Shown here piece by piece: positions 1 through 6,568 of a stretch of DNA of 35,364 nt. The DNA comes from a bacterium (GTDB taxonomy: Bacteria > UBA9089 > UBA9088): the NCBI GenBank assembly GCA_040753555.1, contig JBFMDZ010000005.1, positions 1 to 35,364 of the forward strand. Reading direction: 5' to 3'. Position 1 is the stretch's first letter; each line of letters opens with the position of its first letter. A program made the translations under genes and the position numbers. A model generated the notes under the pieces. It ran no database searches. It was not told where the DNA came from and was given only the letters and a program-made list of their open reading frames with translations.

Positions 1-148
1 TACAAAAAACAAAGAAGAAAAAACCAAAGGGAAAGGCAAAAATCACTATAAATATAGAAGGATAGAGAAGATAAAAGAAAAAAATGATGATTTTTAATGT
101 GTTTAAGTTTTTATCGAGAATTACTAGCACTTTATACTTCTTATTCAT
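1..148 (-). CDS. Possible partial gene, runs off window edge
   Basis: An open frame on the minus strand starts at an ATG (146-148) and stays open to the window edge, giving about 49 residues. The start is preceded by a very good ribosome-binding site, AAAGGAGG (plus-strand CCTCCTTT at 158-165), 9 nt from the ATG. The first 20 residues are mixed and polar. The rest is rich in Phe and Ile because the plus strand is purine-rich, so it could be a membrane segment or a compositional artefact. No family is recognised. The main argument for a real gene is the ribosome-binding site, which is rare elsewhere in this window. Confidence 0.3.
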   Translation of the reverse strand, partial: MNKKYKVLVILDKNLNTLKIIIFFFYLLYPSIFIVIFAFPFGFFFFVFC

Positions 149-299
149 ATTCACCGACCTCCTTTTTACAACTTCATTGTTGTATATATAAAATATCGGC
201 TAAATTACTTATAAAGTTAAATGTTACAGACCACTAGTTAAGATTACAGTTGAGCTTCATCCATACTTAACTTAACAAAATTCTAAATTTTAGTTTTAA

Positions 300-328
300 T
301 TGCATAAATTTTTGCAATTATTTATAAT
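300..328 (+). promoter_or_regulatory. Promoter of folE, leaderless type
   Basis: A perfect TATAAT (323-328) lies 17 nt after a weak TTGCAT (300-305). Only 7 nt separate the -10 box from the folE ATG at 336, so transcription should begin at or next to the start codon. The stretch between 149 and 299 shows no gene. Confidence 0.6.
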
Positions 329-335
329 TTAGGAA

Positions 336-887
336 ATGGAAGATTTAATAACAAAGCTCATTGAGGCACTTGGAGAAGACCCAAAGAGGGAAGGGTTGGT
401 TGATACACCAAAAAGGGTTTCTTCTTCCCTTAAATATTTGACATCTGGCTATTTGGAAGACCCTGTTGATGTATTAAAAAAGGCAATATTTATTGAGGAA
501 TATGATGAGATGGTAATAGTTAAGGACATAGAGCTCTTTAGCCTTTGTGAGCATCATCTTCTGCCATTCTTTGGAAGGTGTAATGTTGCTTATATTCCAG
601 ATAAAAAGATAGTAGGATTATCCAAAATTGCAAGGGTTGTTGATATTTATGCAAGGAGGCTTCAGGTTCAAGAGCGTCTTACTACACAGATAGCAAATAC
701 AATTAACGATGTTTTGCAACCAAAGGGTGTTGCCGTTGTAATAGAGGCTTTACACCTCTGTATGACAATGAGGGGTGTTGAAAAGCAGAATCCTCGCATT
801 ATTACATCCTCTATGCTTGGCTTATTTAGAAAAAATAAAAGCACAAGGATGGAGTTTATGGAGCTTATAAAAAATGTATCTTCTTGA
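336..887 (+). CDS. folE: GTP cyclohydrolase I
   Basis: The enzyme converts GTP to 7,8-dihydroneopterin triphosphate, the first step toward folate or pterins and, in some bacteria, queuosine. The 183-residue length fits the compact bacterial form. The conserved core is present: CEHH (71-74), the VGLSKIAR segment (93-100), the QVQERLT segment (110-116) and the HLCMTMRG segment (140-147). Cys71, His74 and Cys142 match the zinc ligands of the family. The ATG is chosen because it sits just after the -10 box and the N-terminus aligns with the family. The next gene originally started inside the last codons of folE, at 874. The last 22 codons of folE are repeated at 4982-5047, after an inserted cassette. 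Confidence 0.95.
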   Translation: MEDLITKLIEALGEDPKREGLVDTPKRVSSSLKYLTSGYLEDPVDVLKKAIFIEEYDEMVIVKDIELFSLCEHHLLPFFGRCNVAYIPDKKIVGLSKIARVVDIYARRLQVQERLTTQIANTINDVLQPKGVAVVIEALHLCMTMRGVEKQNPRIITSSMLGLFRKNKSTRMEFMELIKNVSS

Positions 888-1035
888 TAAAAATTCTGAT
901 AATACAGAGCTTTGCCTAGGAATAGCAAGGGATGGAGCAATTGCCAGAGGGATAAATGATATTATTGTTGCCTCAACCACAGGAAAAACAGGCTTAATTG
1001 CTGTAAGGATGCTTCAAGGAAGCGGGATAAACCTT
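822..1035 (+). repeat. Left copy of 214-bp direct repeat (folE tail + PK-C-like 5' end)
   Basis: This matches 4982-5195 base for base except one T/C change at 888 versus 5048, which is silent in the downstream gene (GAT/GAC). It covers the last 66 nt of folE and the first 162 nt of the PK-C-like gene, which overlap. With the right copy it brackets the three-gene cassette. Confidence 0.95.
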
Positions 1036-1038
1036 TAA
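874..1038 (+). pseudogene. Truncated remnant of the PK-C-like gene
   Basis: From the ATG at 874 the frame codes the same first 54 residues as the intact gene at 5034, then meets TAA at 1036-1038. The middle of the gene (335 nt, equal to 5196-5530) is missing. The sequence jumps straight to a copy of the last 44 nt before the gene's end (1036-1079 equals 5531-5574), out of frame with the first part. So this is an internally deleted copy left beside folE. It could still yield a 54-residue peptide, since its start overlaps the folE end exactly as in the intact arrangement, but function is unlikely. Confidence 0.85.
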
Positions 1039-1079
1039 ATTCTTTGAAATGAGGGTAATTGAAATATTGGCAAAGCCAA
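1036..1079 (+). repeat. 44-bp copy of the PK-C-like gene 3' end
   Basis: This is identical to 5531-5574. It abuts the 214-bp repeat directly and marks the left edge of the inserted cassette. The two homologies diverge right after it, at 1080 and 5575. Confidence 0.9.
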
Positions 1080-1093
1080 AGTGAAAAACTCTA

Positions 1094-1123
1094 TTGACAA
1101 GATTTTGTTTTTGTTGTTATTAT
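1094..1123 (+). promoter_or_regulatory. Promoter of the three-gene cassette
   Basis: A perfect -35 TTGACA (1094-1099) is followed after 18 nt by TATTAT (1118-1123). The GTG start at 1137 is 13 nt beyond the -10 box, giving a leader of only a few nucleotides. The cassette therefore brings its own promoter and need not depend on the folE operon. Confidence 0.65.
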
Positions 1124-1136
1124 TTAAAGTGATAAA

Positions 1137-1754
1137 GTGGAAGCAATAATAGATAAGATTTATGATTTTATAGTGAGTGAGGATTGTTACGGCAGTAATT
1201 TGCGGACAATAGTGGAAGATATAGAAAAAGGGTATGTTACATCTCAAACAAAAATATCATCTGAAATATTAGAAGAAAGGCTTAAGTCATTAGAAAAAGG
1301 GTTTAAATTAAGAGAGATAAGGAAGTATATTTTAAACAATAAAGACCAACTAGCCAATCTTTTTGAAGAGGATATAAAAAATCGTTTAGAAGAACCACAA
1401 AGAATAGATTGCTCACTTGAAATAGAAATAGGAAAAGAAGGAATTACATTTCGTATTATATTATGGGTGGGGGTTCTTGTTAATATTATAGTTATAGATG
1501 ATGATGTTCCTCCCGAAACAAAGGCTGTCTTAAGGGAAAAAGAGGCATTTTTAGCAATGGAGAAGAATCTTATTAAAGAATGTTTTGGAAAGTGTGTGGC
1601 AATTATAAATGGTAAAATAGCTGGCATTGGCGATAATGAAATAGAATTGGCTATTAAGATTTATAAAGAGCGTGGTTATATTCCAATGTATCTTACAAAA
1701 GTTGGTGAGAAAGAAAGGGTTATCAGAATTCCATCACCCAGGATAAGATTGTAG
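1137..1754 (+). CDS. DUF5678-like domain protein, first gene of cassette
   Basis: The predicted cytosolic protein has 205 residues. The N-terminal two thirds contain helical, charged segments and then an acidic, strand-rich part ending near residue 120 (IVIDDDVPPE). I do not recognise this part. The last 70 or so residues resemble DUF5678: a helix, then the CVAIINGKIAGIGDNEIE segment, then a helix and a strand. That small domain has no assigned biochemical role and is often encoded next to retropepsin-like proteases, as here. The GTG start is used because it directly follows the promoter and no ATG lies in frame before the conserved part. The TAG stop shares one base with the GTG start of the next gene, so translation is probably coupled. 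Confidence 0.6.
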   Translation: MEAIIDKIYDFIVSEDCYGSNLRTIVEDIEKGYVTSQTKISSEILEERLKSLEKGFKLREIRKYILNNKDQLANLFEEDIKNRLEEPQRIDCSLEIEIGKEGITFRIILWVGVLVNIIVIDDDVPPETKAVLREKEAFLAMEKNLIKECFGKCVAIINGKIAGIGDNEIELAIKIYKERGYIPMYLTKVGEKERVIRIPSPRIRL

Positions 1755-2140
1755 TGAAATATAATTATCTTCCTATTCCCTTATATCCAGATTCTCCACT
1801 TGCCCCAATTTTAGAGATAGAGGTTTGTGATCCACTTCAGAAAAAGAAGGAAAGGGGGATATGCTTGTTGGATACAGGTGCAGATATGACAGTTATTCCA
1901 AATAGAATTATTGTGGCATTGGAGCTTAACCCAGCAACAACTGTTCGTTGCACAGACTATAAAGGAGAGGAAAAAGAACGAGGTGTATATATAGTTAGGA
2001 TATTCTTAGGAAATTTTGAACTTTTTTGTGGCTTTTGCACAGAAACCAGAGAGGACATAGGTCTTATTGGAAGGGATATATTGAATCAATGGGTTGCTCT
2101 ATTTGATGGACCTAAGCAGGAATTTTCTCTAAAACAATGA
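1754..2140 (+). CDS. Retropepsin-like aspartic protease
   Basis: The protein is small (128 residues) and fits a single-domain retroviral-type aspartyl protease, which acts as a homodimer in known members. Two hallmarks are visible: the catalytic DTGA (Asp40-Ala43) within CLLDTGADMTVIP, and the GLIGRDILNQW segment near residues 103-113, which matches the ILGRD-type motif. There is no signal peptide or membrane segment, so it should be cytosolic. It sits between the DUF5678-like gene and the KaiC fusion, sharing 1 base with the first and 4 bases (ATGA) with the second. That predicts one transcript and coordinated synthesis. The substrate is unknown; a cassette partner is a natural guess. Confidence 0.8.
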   Translation: MKYNYLPIPLYPDSPLAPILEIEVCDPLQKKKERGICLLDTGADMTVIPNRIIVALELNPATTVRCTDYKGEEKERGVYIVRIFLGNFELFCGFCTETREDIGLIGRDILNQWVALFDGPKQEFSLKQ

Positions 2141-4950
2141 GAGAGATTAATCTAAAGGATAAAATCCTTGGCCTAGAAGGGTTAGATATTATTTTAAAAA
2201 ACAAGCCTTTAGAATACGGTATTGACCCTAACCAAGGCTATAATATCCTTGTCAAGGGACTGCCAGGAACAGGAAAAACTACCTTTGGGCTTGCATTGCT
2301 TGATGAGCTTTCTAAAAAGAATAATAAAAAAGCAGAGGTTCTTACTATGCTTGAGAAAGGATATCAGATTTTTGAGATATGTAGAATATTTGGTTTCTTT
2401 GAGATGCATAAGAGATTAGAAGATAGAGAAATAAAGGATAGGCTTGTGGTGACTGAGGGAGACCATAGAAGATTTGCCGATTTGGACTTTATGCTTGGGA
2501 AAGAAGCTATAAGGTATTTAATGATAGATGGGATTAGTGCTGTAAAATATAGACCACTTAAGGAGCAGATGACATTCCATGGAAAAATAGAGGAGATTCT
2601 TGATGAGTTAAAAAAAAGGGGGGCTTTCACTATTATTGTATCAGAGGAGCCAAGGGAGACAGAGGATAGATTTTTTGAATATATTGTGGATGGGATAATT
2701 CATCTTTCAGTTGAGGGAAGGGAGCGCTATCTTGAAATATCCAAGCTTAGATGGAAGGATTATTATCTAGGAAAGCATAGCCTTAGGCTCCAATCAGTAG
2801 AAAGATTTCCTGAAAACTACGGAGTTTCCATATTTCCTTCCATAAGGTGCTATTTCCCAGAGTCCAGAAAGATAAAGAAAGCATCTAAAATACCATCGGG
2901 TATTTGTGGGTTTGATAGACTAGTAGGAGAAGGGTTCTTGCCAGGTGAAATAATTCTTTTAATGGGAGAACCTGGCTCAGGAAAGACCACCTTTGGAATG
3001 CAATTTCTTAAACAAAAGAGTGGTGGCAAAAGCCTTTGCATATCCCTTGAATATACCCTTGAAGAAATCAAACAAATATATGATAGCTTTAAAGATGAAG
3101 GTCTAAAAGAATTTATACAAGGTGAAGATGAAAATTATTTATTTGTCTATTTCAATCCTTCTGATAGTGACTTCCTATTGGATGAATTTAGTAGTAAAAT
3201 CATTTCTATAGTAAAGACCCATAATATAAGTAGGGTCTTGATTGATAGCGTATCCTCTCTAAAAAATAGATTTACGAACATTGGAGAATATGCAAGTTAT
3301 ATCTCATCTTTAATTAGGGTGCTTAAAAATCTTAATGTTACATCAATCCTAATCTGGGAAATGTCCTCATATTTCCCATCCCTTGCTTCTCTTGAAACAT
3401 ATAACTCTGAAGAGGTTGATACAATAATTGCCTTAAGGCACTATGATTTTAATAATGCTATATCCCGTGGATTGGTGGTCTTAAAATCCCTTGGAAAGGA
3501 GCAGAATGTAGCCCTACAGAATATGTATATAACCCCTAATAAAGGGCTGTATCTGGAAGAGAAAGGGTGGGCTAAGATAGGATTGCTTAGTGGACAACCT
3601 GAAAGTATTAGTGAGGCTAAATTATTCTTTAAGTTTTTCTATCAAAGCAAATCCCACCATGAGGTAGAAGAGGGTGTGTTTGAGGAATTTAAGGGTAGAT
3701 ATCCTAAGGAAACATTTACAAAAGTCCTTAAGACTAACCCATCACCAACCCACTGGAGTTTTAAGGGTTATTATGGGGCTGGCCATTCTAATACCAAAGT
3801 TATTTCTGCAAGGAAGTATGTAATGGATATGCTCAGGAAAAATGGGACCTTAACTCCTTTGCCAGAGGATATTTATAATAAATATAGAGAAAGGTTTGAA
3901 AGCACTCTTCTTCGGAAGGATAAAGATTACAAAGAATCTTGTATGGTTCCTTACTATGCAGATGTAGGTGTTTTGGTTTATCAAAAGGTATTTTTATTGG
4001 CTTTAACAGAAGGGATAACCATAGAAAATGCAAAGAAGGAAATGGAAGATAAAGGAAAGGTGGTACAATACCCAAAAAATTGGGATGAAGTAAAAGCATT
4101 AAAGGAGAAGTTTCTTGGAAGGAAGGATGAATTTAGACAGGGAGGAATTTATTATCTCCTTATAATACCCAATACAGTAGCTGATACAAGACAATTTATG
4201 ACCTTCTTTTTGGAACTATTATTGGCACATGGAGGAAAAATGGGGCCTTTTGAAACTGTCTATTGCACAGATTTAGATGAATGTCGGAATGTCCTTATTG
4301 AAAATATCCAAAGTCCAAAATTTGCAGAGACTTTAGAGTTTATGAAGGATTTGGTTGGTGATGGAAGGGCAGTGCCAAATCCAAATATCGGGGGTAATTA
4401 TCATTACTCTATCCTTTCAAGAAGGTGGTATGGAAAGATGGAGTTGTTTGAGAAAGATAAGAGAGAATTAGAGAAAAAAGGAAAAAAACTTGATTTCTCA
4501 ATTGCCCCCTTGCCAGAAATTAAAAGTGAAATAGGAAGCTTTTCTTGTCTTGATTTGTATTTTTTGGGGATAATAAAGGGTGCCCTTGCTCCAGAAACAG
4601 GATGGATGTTTATCAATGAATTATTAGAGTTTTATGTGGACATTGGACAATGCGAACAAAGGCGAGGTCTTCCTATTGTTAAAAAGGAGGTTTATGGCTC
4701 AGACTTATTGAAAACTTCTTTGCGTCTTGATTACAGTGTTATAAACTCTATACTTTTTCCTGATGATGGAAAGAGAAAAATTACAACATTTAGAACATCT
4801 GATATCCCTTATTACTATTATATTGAGCGTTTGCTTGCACCCATCATTAAAAATATCTTTGTTGAAGGCAGTTCTTCTGAGAAGATTCAAGAAGATATTG
4901 TGAAGGAGCTTAATAATAAATTTGTAGAGTCTTATCTTTCATCCATATAA
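2137..4950 (+). CDS. Double KaiC-type ATPase fused to a solute-binding-protein-like domain
   Basis: The protein has 937 residues in three parts. Residues 1-240 and about 245-480 are two RecA/KaiC-type ATPase domains. Domain 1 has Walker A GLPGTGKTT (41-49) and a YLMIDGIS Walker B. Domain 2 has GEPGSGKTT (about 277-285), the SLEYTLEEI segment resembling the KaiC acidic pair region, and VLIDSVSS as Walker B. Residues about 490-937 read like a family 1 extracellular solute-binding protein. In order they show an FEEFKGRYP-like opening, MLRKNGTLTPL, VPYYADVGVLVYQK, YPKNWDEVKALKEKF, FLELLLAHGG, DFSIAPLPE, ETGWMFINEL and RGLPIVKKEVY. No signal peptide or membrane segment is visible, so this normally periplasmic fold would be cytosolic. 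No ABC permease is nearby. The ATG overlaps the protease stop. Confidence 0.8.
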   Translation: MREINLKDKILGLEGLDIILKNKPLEYGIDPNQGYNILVKGLPGTGKTTFGLALLDELSKKNNKKAEVLTMLEKGYQIFEICRIFGFFEMHKRLEDREIKDRLVVTEGDHRRFADLDFMLGKEAIRYLMIDGISAVKYRPLKEQMTFHGKIEEILDELKKRGAFTIIVSEEPRETEDRFFEYIVDGIIHLSVEGRERYLEISKLRWKDYYLGKHSLRLQSVERFPENYGVSIFPSIRCYFPESRKIKKASKIPSGICGFDRLVGEGFLPGEIILLMGEPGSGKTTFGMQFLKQKSGGKSLCISLEYTLEEIKQIYDSFKDEGLKEFIQGEDENYLFVYFNPSDSDFLLDEFSSKIISIVKTHNISRVLIDSVSSLKNRFTNIGEYASYISSLIRVLKNLNVTSILIWEMSSYFPSLASLETYNSEEVDTIIALRHYDFNNAISRGLVVLKSLGKEQNVALQNMYITPNKGLYLEEKGWAKIGLLSGQPESISEAKLFFKFFYQSKSHHEVEEGVFEEFKGRYPKETFTKVLKTNPSPTHWSFKGYYGAGHSNTKVISARKYVMDMLRKNGTLTPLPEDIYNKYRERFESTLLRKDKDYKESCMVPYYADVGVLVYQKVFLLALTEGITIENAKKEMEDKGKVVQYPKNWDEVKALKEKFLGRKDEFRQGGIYYLLIIPNTVADTRQFMTFFLELLLAHGGKMGPFETVYCTDLDECRNVLIENIQSPKFAETLEFMKDLVGDGRAVPNPNIGGNYHYSILSRRWYGKMELFEKDKRELEKKGKKLDFSIAPLPEIKSEIGSFSCLDLYFLGIIKGALAPETGWMFINELLEFYVDIGQCEQRRGLPIVKKEVYGSDLLKTSLRLDYSVINSILFPDDGKRKITTFRTSDIPYYYYIERLLAPIIKNIFVEGSSSEKIQEDIVKELNNKFVESYLSSI

Positions 4951-4981
4951 TTTTGAAGCACAACCTCTATCTATACTTGGT

Positions 4982-5047
4982 TTATTTAGAAAAAATAAAA
5001 GCACAAGGATGGAGTTTATGGAGCTTATAAAAAATGTATCTTCTTGA
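4982..5047 (+). pseudogene. Detached 3' end of folE
   Basis: These 66 nt code for the last 21 residues of FolE plus its TGA and have no folE body before them. They are the start of the right copy of the 214-bp repeat. Weaker similarity to folE continues a few bases upstream (CCTCTAT at 4964-4970, then CTTGG). The fragment shows that the PK-C-like gene originally lay immediately after folE. Confidence 0.85.
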
Positions 5048-5195
5048 CAAAAATTCTGATAATACAGAGCTTTGCCTAGGAATAGCAAGGGATGGAGCAA
5101 TTGCCAGAGGGATAAATGATATTATTGTTGCCTCAACCACAGGAAAAACAGGCTTAATTGCTGTAAGGATGCTTCAAGGAAGCGGGATAAACCTT
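4982..5195 (+). repeat. Right copy of 214-bp direct repeat
   Basis: This is the partner of 822-1035 with one mismatch. The matching 44-bp second segment lies at 5531-5574, inside the intact PK-C-like gene. Confidence 0.95.
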
Positions 5196-5579
5196 ATTAT
5201 CGTAACCCATAATGTTGGATTTAAGGAAGAGGGAGCCTATGAGTTAAGTAATGAAAAAAGGCTGGAGATAATTGGATTTGGAGCAAAAATTCTTACTGGA
5301 ACAATGGTTTTAAGGGGATTAGGAGCAGCAATAAGGGATAAGGGGGGATATACACAAGAGCAGATTGTTGCAGATGCTTTAAGGATATTCGGACAGGGTG
5401 CAAAGGTATGCTGTGAGATAACCGCTATGGCAGCGGATAGTGGGCTTATTGGAACAAAAGAGGTAATAGCTGTTGCAGGAACAGGACACGGTGCTGATTG
5501 TGTCTGTGTAATCAAGCCTGCCTCGTCCAATAAATTCTTTGAAATGAGGGTAATTGAAATATTGGCAAAGCCAAGATGA
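5034..5579 (+). CDS. Pyruvate kinase C-terminal (alpha/beta) domain-like protein
   Basis: This 181-residue protein resembles stand-alone versions of the pyruvate kinase C-terminal domain. It contains DIIVASTTGKTGLIAVRML near residues 29-47, the IIVTHNVGF segment and a glycine-rich AVAGTGHGAD near the end. Pyruvate kinase uses this domain for allosteric or regulatory binding; the stand-alone family has no firm role, and the catalytic barrel is absent. The ATG overlaps the folE tail, and the TGA overlaps the comF ATG by four bases. A broken second copy lies at 874-1038. The intact copy has lost its link to the folE promoter, since the cassette now lies in between. It may be read through from the cassette promoter. 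Confidence 0.75.
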   Translation: MYLLDKNSDNTELCLGIARDGAIARGINDIIVASTTGKTGLIAVRMLQGSGINLIIVTHNVGFKEEGAYELSNEKRLEIIGFGAKILTGTMVLRGLGAAIRDKGGYTQEQIVADALRIFGQGAKVCCEITAMAADSGLIGTKEVIAVAGTGHGADCVCVIKPASSNKFFEMRVIEILAKPR

Positions 5580-6364
5580 AGCCCTTGTCTTTGCTTCTTG
5601 ATTTCTTTTTGCCTTCTGATTGCAAGCTCTGTAAATTACCACTTGAATATGATGAAACATATATTTGCAAGGTTTGCTTTTCAAAGGTAGAAGAAATTAA
5701 GCCTCCGCTATGCAGAAGGTGTGGAAGACCATCTTTTTCTATTTTCTGCCTTGAATGTAGAAGAAAAAGGAGGTATTTTAAAAGGGCTATGTTTTGTGGG
5801 GTATTTAGTGGTGTTCTAAAAGAGGCAATACATATATTCAAGTATGAAAAGAAGGAAGGCCTTTCAAAGGAGCTTGGCAATCTGATGTGTAAGGCATTGG
5901 ATAAGGCAGGGTGGAATGTTGATGTAATTGCCTCTGTTCCACTCCATAAGAAGAAAGAAAGGGCTCGTGGTTTTAACCAAACAGGGCTTTTGGCAGAGAT
6001 AATAAGCAAAAAGAGAAATATCCCACTTTTTAATGGGCTTATAAAAAAGATTGATACCCCATCACAGGTTGGATTGCTTTATAATGAAAGGAGGGCAAAT
6101 ATAATAGATTGCTTTACATTAAAGGATAAGGATAGGATAAGGGACAAATCTATTCTTTTGATAGATGATGTTATGACAACAGGGACAACAATAGAGGAAT
6201 GTAGCAAGACCCTTTTATCCTCTGGTTGCAGAGATGTATATGTCCTTTGCCTTGCCTGTACTATTGGGGAGTCGTCTAGTGGTAGGACACAAGACTCTGG
6301 ATCTTGCTGCGGAGGTTCGAATCCTCCCTCCCCAGAATTTACAGATAAAGAAGGAGATGGGTAA
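5576..6364 (+). CDS. comF: ComF-family phosphoribosyltransferase-like protein, C-terminus runs through tRNA-Gln
   Basis: ComF-like proteins carry an N-terminal zinc-binding module and a type I phosphoribosyltransferase fold, and are linked to DNA uptake in competent bacteria. Four Cys pairs are visible: C16/C19, C31/C34, C46/C49 and C58/C61. They are followed by the PRPP loop LLIDDVMTTGTT near residues 192-205. The family usually ends just after the VLCLACT-type strand, here about residue 228. This frame has no stop there. It continues through the complete tRNA-Gln at 6265-6335 and ends at TAA 6362-6364, adding about 34 residues dictated by the tRNA. A cytosolic DNA-uptake role is inferred; type IV pilin-like genes occur 6 kb downstream. 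Confidence 0.85.
   Translation: MKPLSLLLDFFLPSDCKLCKLPLEYDETYICKVCFSKVEEIKPPLCRRCGRPSFSIFCLECRRKRRYFKRAMFCGVFSGVLKEAIHIFKYEKKEGLSKELGNLMCKALDKAGWNVDVIASVPLHKKKERARGFNQTGLLAEIISKKRNIPLFNGLIKKIDTPSQVGLLYNERRANIIDCFTLKDKDRIRDKSILLIDDVMTTGTTIEECSKTLLSSGCRDVYVLCLACTIGESSSGRTQDSGSCCGGSNPPSPEFTDKEGDG
6265..6335 (+). tRNA. tRNA-Gln (anticodon CTG)
   Basis: A cloverleaf can be drawn by eye. The acceptor stem is TGGGGAG/CTCCCCA with discriminator G. The anticodon stem CAAGA/TCTTG encloses loop CTCTGGA with anticodon CTG, and the T-arm loop is TTCGAAT. The U1-A72 pair and G73 are glutamine identity features. CCA is not encoded. The gene lies wholly within the 3' part of the comF frame, on the same strand, so processing it from a joint transcript would cut the comF mRNA. 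Confidence 0.9.
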
Positions 6365-6366
6365 AA

Positions 6367-6485
6367 GGAGGATTCGAAGCCCGAAGCGAAGCGAAGGGCC
6401 GACACAAGAGATTTTGTTAGGCGAAAAAGGAGATGAGCGACTTTTGAGCCTTAGAAAATCCTTGGGGAGAGCCCTCCCTCCCCAG
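6367..6485 (+). repeat. tRNA-Gln-derived scraps: inverted T-arm and deleted tRNA ends
   Basis: GGAGGATTCGAA (6367-6378) is the exact reverse complement of the T-arm segment TTCGAATCCTCC (6316-6327). TTGGGGAG (6462-6469) and CCTCCCTCCCCAG (6473-6485) repeat the first and last bases of the tRNA-Gln region (6264-6271 and 6323-6335), with the middle missing. The second pair also folds as a GC-rich stem. These look like debris of a deleted tRNA or an integration scar; a terminator role for the 6462-6485 hairpin is possible but lacks a clear T run. Confidence 0.5.
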
Positions 6486-6532
6486 GGTTTGAAGAATAAC
6501 AAAATAATGATATTTTTAGAAAATAGCAGATA

Positions 6533-6562
6533 TAGACAAAAAAAGCAGCAATTTTTTATACT
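6533..6562 (+). promoter_or_regulatory. Promoter of the NHL-repeat gene, leaderless type
   Basis: TAGACA (6533-6538), an 18-nt spacer, then TATACT (6557-6562). The ATG at 6569 follows after 6 nt, so the mRNA should start at the start codon. Confidence 0.55.
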
Positions 6563-6568
6563 ATTTTT

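Noticed and set aside
1080-4970. Cassette as a classical transposon
   Set aside because: No transposase, integrase, terminal inverted repeats or short target duplication is visible. The 214-bp direct repeat is host gene sequence, not element ends.
5512-6009. A 165-codon minus-strand frame
   Set aside because: Antisense to comF, which has intact Cys pairs and PRPP loop.
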